NCBI RefSeq assembly: GCF_000172795.2
Contig: NZ_CP020952.1
Coordinates: 654,395 to 718,394, forward strand
From: Rhizobium sp. CIAT894
Lineage (GTDB): Bacteria; Pseudomonadota; Alphaproteobacteria; Rhizobiales; Rhizobiaceae
DNA: 64,000 nucleotides
Direction of reading: 5' to 3'
Part shown: in pieces, positions 61,467-64,000 of the stretch
How positions within the stretch are numbered: the first letter of the stretch is position 1
How the letters are laid out: every line of letters begins with the position of its first letter
Program-made: the position numbers and the translations under genes
The notes under the pieces: model-generated
Told to the model about the DNA's origin: nothing
The model's input: only the letters and a program-made list of their open reading frames with translations
Database searches by the model: none

Positions 61467-62444
61467 ATGGCACGAAAGAATCTTCTGGAAGGGCTCGCCG
61501 AAATGCCCGACGAGAACGCCGACGCGCCGAATTATCCGATGCGCGGGGCAGGCCGCTCGCTCGTCCGCTCGCTGGATGAACTCGCCAAGCAGGCCGAGAA
61601 ATTCCTCGAGGGCGAAGCGGTGGTCGATCTCGATCCCGATGTCGTCGAGGCCTCCTTCGTCAAGGACCGCCTGACGGAGGGTGACGAGGAATTCCGCGCG
61701 CTGGTCGAAGCGATCCGTGCGCGCGGCCAGGATACGCCTATTCTGGTGCGCCCCCACGCCAGGATCGACGGCCGCTATCAGGTCGTCTTCGGCCATCGGC
61801 GGCTGCGCGCCGCCCGCGAGCTCGGCCGCAATGTCCGCGCCGTCGTCAAGGCAATAGACGACCGGACCCATGTGATCGCTCAGGGCCAGGAGAATTCGGC
61901 CAGGGCCGACCTCACCTTCATCGAACGCGCGCTCTTTGCCCGTCGGCTGGAAGAACTCGGTTACGACAGGGAAGTCATCTCATCAGCGCTTGCCGCCAAT
62001 GCGGCGTCGATCTCGAAGATGATCTCGGTCATGGATCGTATCTCGCCGGAGGTCGTCCAGGCGATCGGCCCTGCACCCGGCATCGGCCGCGAACGCTGGG
62101 TGGAACTGTCGCTGCTCGCCGGCAAATCGGCCAATGCAGCAAGTGTCGCCCAGGTCCTGCAAGACGACAGCTTTCATCAGCTGCCTTCCGACAAGCGTTT
62201 CGAGTCGCTCTACACGGCGCTGAACAAGAGCGCGCGGCCGGTGCGAAAAGCGCAGGCCGCAGCAAGAAAGGTCAAATGGCAGCCGCTAGATAAGGCGGTC
62301 CAGGCGGAAATAAAGAATGACGGCAAGGCGTTCTCGCTTTCGATGAAGGCGAGGAATGCCGGCCGCTTCGGGGAATTTCTCTCCGGCAGGCTGGATGCGC
62401 TCTATGAGCAATTCCTCGCCGAGGAGAGCAAACAAGGAGACTGA
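61467..62444 (+). CDS. repB: Plasmid partitioning protein RepB (ParB family)
   Basis: 325 residues from an ATG with GGAGGAAACG upstream. The ParB nuclease/CTPase domain shows in EEFRALVEAIRARGQDTPIL and YQVVFGHRRLRAARELGRNV (the GHRR motif). The HTH region follows: VIAQGQENSARADLTFIERA, LFARRLEELGYDREVISSAL, NAASISKMISVMDRIS. It binds parS and works with RepA in segregation. It lies 69 bases after repA and is co-transcribed. Confidence 0.95.
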   Translation: MARKNLLEGLAEMPDENADAPNYPMRGAGRSLVRSLDELAKQAEKFLEGEAVVDLDPDVVEASFVKDRLTEGDEEFRALVEAIRARGQDTPILVRPHARIDGRYQVVFGHRRLRAARELGRNVRAVVKAIDDRTHVIAQGQENSARADLTFIERALFARRLEELGYDREVISSALAANAASISKMISVMDRISPEVVQAIGPAPGIGRERWVELSLLAGKSANAASVAQVLQDDSFHQLPSDKRFESLYTALNKSARPVRKAQAAARKVKWQPLDKAVQAEIKNDGKAFSLSMKARNAGRFGEFLSGRLDALYEQFLAEESKQGD

Positions 62445-62450
62445 AACCGC

Positions 62451-62490
62451 AAAAGAAAAAGGCCCCCAAACGACCTGAGTCGTGGAAGCC
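62451..62490 (-). terminator. Rho-independent terminator of the ctRNA
   Basis: On the minus strand: GGCTTCCACGAC, loop TCAG, GTCGTTTGGGGGCC, then a T-rich run. The stem contains G-T pairs and a small bulge. Confidence 0.75.
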
Positions 62491-62509
62491 CTTCTCCTAT
62501 CCTTAAGCA
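62455..62509 (-). ncRNA. Antisense ctRNA between repB and repC (incA-type)
   Basis: On the minus strand: TTGACT at 62544-62539, 17-base spacer, GATTCT at 62521-62516, giving a start near 62509. The transcript ends at a hairpin (62461-62490, loop CTGA) followed by TTTTTCTTTT at 62460-62451. A small RNA of about 55 bases in exactly this place represses repC in repABC replicons. The ends are estimated from sequence. Confidence 0.8.
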
Positions 62510-62515
62510 AGACAG

Positions 62516-62544
62516 AGAATCGCATTTTCACGAATCCCAGTCAA
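62516..62544 (-). promoter_or_regulatory. Promoter of the ctRNA
   Basis: TTGACT, 17 bases, GATTCT on the minus strand, correctly spaced for the housekeeping sigma factor. Confidence 0.7.
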
Positions 62545-62656
62545 GAGTCCTGCAGCGCCCCTGCGCCTTTCCAGACGCACAAATGACGCCGTAGCACTTT
62601 TCTCCTCGCATCGTTTCGGTGAGCGGATTTCTTTTGCCTGATCAAAGGTGAAGGAA

Positions 62657-64000
62657 ATGGAGAGTGAATCTGTGACGACGCCCTTCGGGCGGCGGCCGAT
62701 GACGCTTGGCATGCTGCTGAAACAGCGGCGCGGCGAAGCGATCGAGGCCGGGACGCGGCGCAACAAGTGGAAGCTGTTCAGATCGGTCTGCGAGGCCCGG
62801 GCGGGTCTCGGCGTCAGCGATCGGGCGCTGACGGTACTCGATGCGCTGCTGTCGTTTTATCCGGAGGACGAACTATCAAGCGAAAAACCGTTAGTGGTCT
62901 TTCCCTCGAATGCGCAGCTTTCGCTGAGAGCACGCGGCATGGCGGCCGCCACCTTGCGCCGACATCTCGCTGGGCTCGTCGAAGCCGACCTCATCTCCCG
63001 CAAGGACAGCCCGAACGGCAAGCGTTATGTCCGCCGCGGCAGGGAAGGCGGGATCGACGAGGCCTACGGCTTCAGCCTGGCGCCGCTCCTTGCCCGCGCG
63101 AGCGAGATCGAAGCGATCGCAGCACGCATTGCCGCCGACCGGCAGATGTTGCGGGTGATGAAGGAGCGGCTGACCATCTGCCGGCGCGACATCGCCAAGC
63201 TCGTTTCCGCGGCCATCGAGGAAGCGATCCCCGGCGACTGGGAGCATGCCTCTTCGATGCTTCATGCACTGCTGCAGCGCATCCCGAGGGCGGCAACGCT
63301 CGAAAACCTCCCGCCGATCCTCGAAGAACTCGAGACGATCCGCCTCGGCATCATCAACGCATTGGAATTACAAGAAAAAATTCAGACAGCGAGCACCAAT
63401 GAATCCCAGATTGAGCACCACATACAGAATTCGAATCCCGAATCCACATCTGAATCTGAACCGGGCTTGGAAGCCGGGCAGGAGGGGAACCGGGATCCTG
63501 AGCCGAGGGCAGGGCTGGAAAGGCGCGAACCGGGAATGGCTGGCGAGGACGGGGAGGGGGCGCGGGCCATTGTCCGGACAAATGCCGGGAAATTGAAACC
63601 CTTTCCGCTTGGCATGGTCCTCCACGCCTGCCCTGATATCGCCGACTACGGGCCGGGCGGCGATATCGCCAACTGGCAGGATCTGATGATGGCGGCGGTC
63701 GTCGTGCGCTCGATGCTGGGCGTCAGCCCTTCGGCCTATGAGGAAGCGGCCTCGGTGATGGGACCGGAGACCGCCGCCACTGTCATGGCCTGCATCCTGC
63801 AGAGGGCAGGGCACATCAACTCCGCCGGCGGCTACCTCAGGGACCTCACGCAGCGCGCCGAACGCAACGAGTTCGCGCTCGGCCCGATGCTGATGGCGCT
63901 GTTGCGGTCAAAGAACCGGTTTCTGCTGGAGGAGCCTGGCAAGCAGGTCAACGTCGGGAAAGAGCCTGGAGTGCCTGCTCGGCAAAACGGGGGGAGGTGA
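62657..64000 (+). CDS. repC: Replication initiator RepC
   Basis: 447 residues from the ATG at 62657; a GTG at 62648 and a GTG at 62672 (with GGAG upstream) are alternatives. The start SVTTPFGRRPMTLGMLLKQR is the hallmark of RepC, followed by NKWKLFRSVCEARAGLGVSD, LVVFPSNAQLSLRARGMAAA, TLRRHLAGLVEADLISRKDS and the C-terminal DIANWQDLMMAAVVVRSMLG and AGHINSAGGYLRDLTQRAER. The middle (residues about 240-300) is a low-complexity linker rich in Glu, Ser and Gly. The stop codon is the last three bases of the window. RepC starts replication within its own coding sequence in this plasmid class. Confidence 0.95.
   Translation: MESESVTTPFGRRPMTLGMLLKQRRGEAIEAGTRRNKWKLFRSVCEARAGLGVSDRALTVLDALLSFYPEDELSSEKPLVVFPSNAQLSLRARGMAAATLRRHLAGLVEADLISRKDSPNGKRYVRRGREGGIDEAYGFSLAPLLARASEIEAIAARIAADRQMLRVMKERLTICRRDIAKLVSAAIEEAIPGDWEHASSMLHALLQRIPRAATLENLPPILEELETIRLGIINALELQEKIQTASTNESQIEHHIQNSNPESTSESEPGLEAGQEGNRDPEPRAGLERREPGMAGEDGEGARAIVRTNAGKLKPFPLGMVLHACPDIADYGPGGDIANWQDLMMAAVVVRSMLGVSPSAYEEAASVMGPETAATVMACILQRAGHINSAGGYLRDLTQRAERNEFALGPMLMALLRSKNRFLLEEPGKQVNVGKEPGVPARQNGGR
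63355..63470. other. AT-rich stretch in repC, candidate replication origin
   Basis: Within a GC-rich gene, these 116 bases are clearly AT-richer (for example GAATTACAAGAAAAAATTCA). They encode a Ser/Glu/Asn-rich linker with little conservation pressure. Published work places oriV of repABC plasmids in an AT-rich region inside repC; the exact bounds here are estimated by eye. Confidence 0.5.

Overview
The window reads as part of a large repABC replicon (plasmid or chromid) of a Rhizobium of the R. leguminosarum / R. etli type. Three things support this: a complete repA-repB-repC cassette at the right end, a vicibactin-type siderophore locus with its own ECF sigma factor RpoI, and a rhizobial RIME-like intergenic repeat. 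Genes are closely packed and GC-rich. I see no tRNA, rRNA, insertion sequence or CRISPR array.

Layout. 1-1019: start of a TRAP transporter binding protein (runs off the left edge) behind its GntR/FadR regulator, with a candidate operator. 1389-4717: a molybdopterin oxidoreductase, a cytochrome b561 and an MXKDX-repeat protein, divergent from an ECF sigma factor and its NrsF-type anti-sigma; both directions carry matching ECF promoters. 4737-6614: a chemoreceptor. 7005-21102: the siderophore region. It holds vbsP (phosphopantetheinyl transferase), vbsO (ornithine hydroxylase), vbsS (one-module NRPS) and vbsG (MbtH-like); divergently vbsA (acyltransferase), vbsD (MATE exporter) and vbsL (PLP enzyme); then rpoI, and a GNAT gene with fhuD and fhuB uptake genes. 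The matching TonB receptor lies at 25640-27811. Divergent TAAAY-N16-CGT promoters (PvdS/RpoI type) and two TGA-N9-TCA boxes (RirA/IRO type) form a readable iron-control circuit. 21343-25458 holds a small unknown protein, a chemoreceptor remnant lacking its signalling domain, an AraC regulator and a full chemoreceptor.

28226-33577: diguanylate cyclase, L,D-transpeptidase, OmpA-like lipoprotein, GH3 beta-glucosidase. 33653-40847: TetR regulator, an RpiR fragment, and a sugar catabolism and uptake operon (Gfo/Idh/MocA dehydrogenase, TIM-barrel isomerase, Frc-like CUT2 ABC transporter) facing a LacI regulator, with two tandem palindromic operators between. 41001-43523: coiled-coil ORF and a third chemoreceptor ending in a CheR-docking-like pentapeptide. 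43869-59949: a second sugar system. It includes a GH38 alpha-mannosidase, a Gfo/Idh/MocA dehydrogenase, a CUT1 ABC transporter (binding protein, two permeases, ATPase), an isomerase and two ROK regulators. The mannosidase and the ABC operon share a nearly identical 31-bp promoter element, which suggests one mannoside-type regulon. An Orn/Lys/Arg decarboxylase with a GNAT gene sits inside this region.

60060-64000: replication and partition. repA, repB and repC are accompanied by a near-perfect 26-bp palindrome between repA and repB (candidate centromere), an antisense ctRNA between repB and repC, and an AT-rich stretch inside repC that could be the origin.
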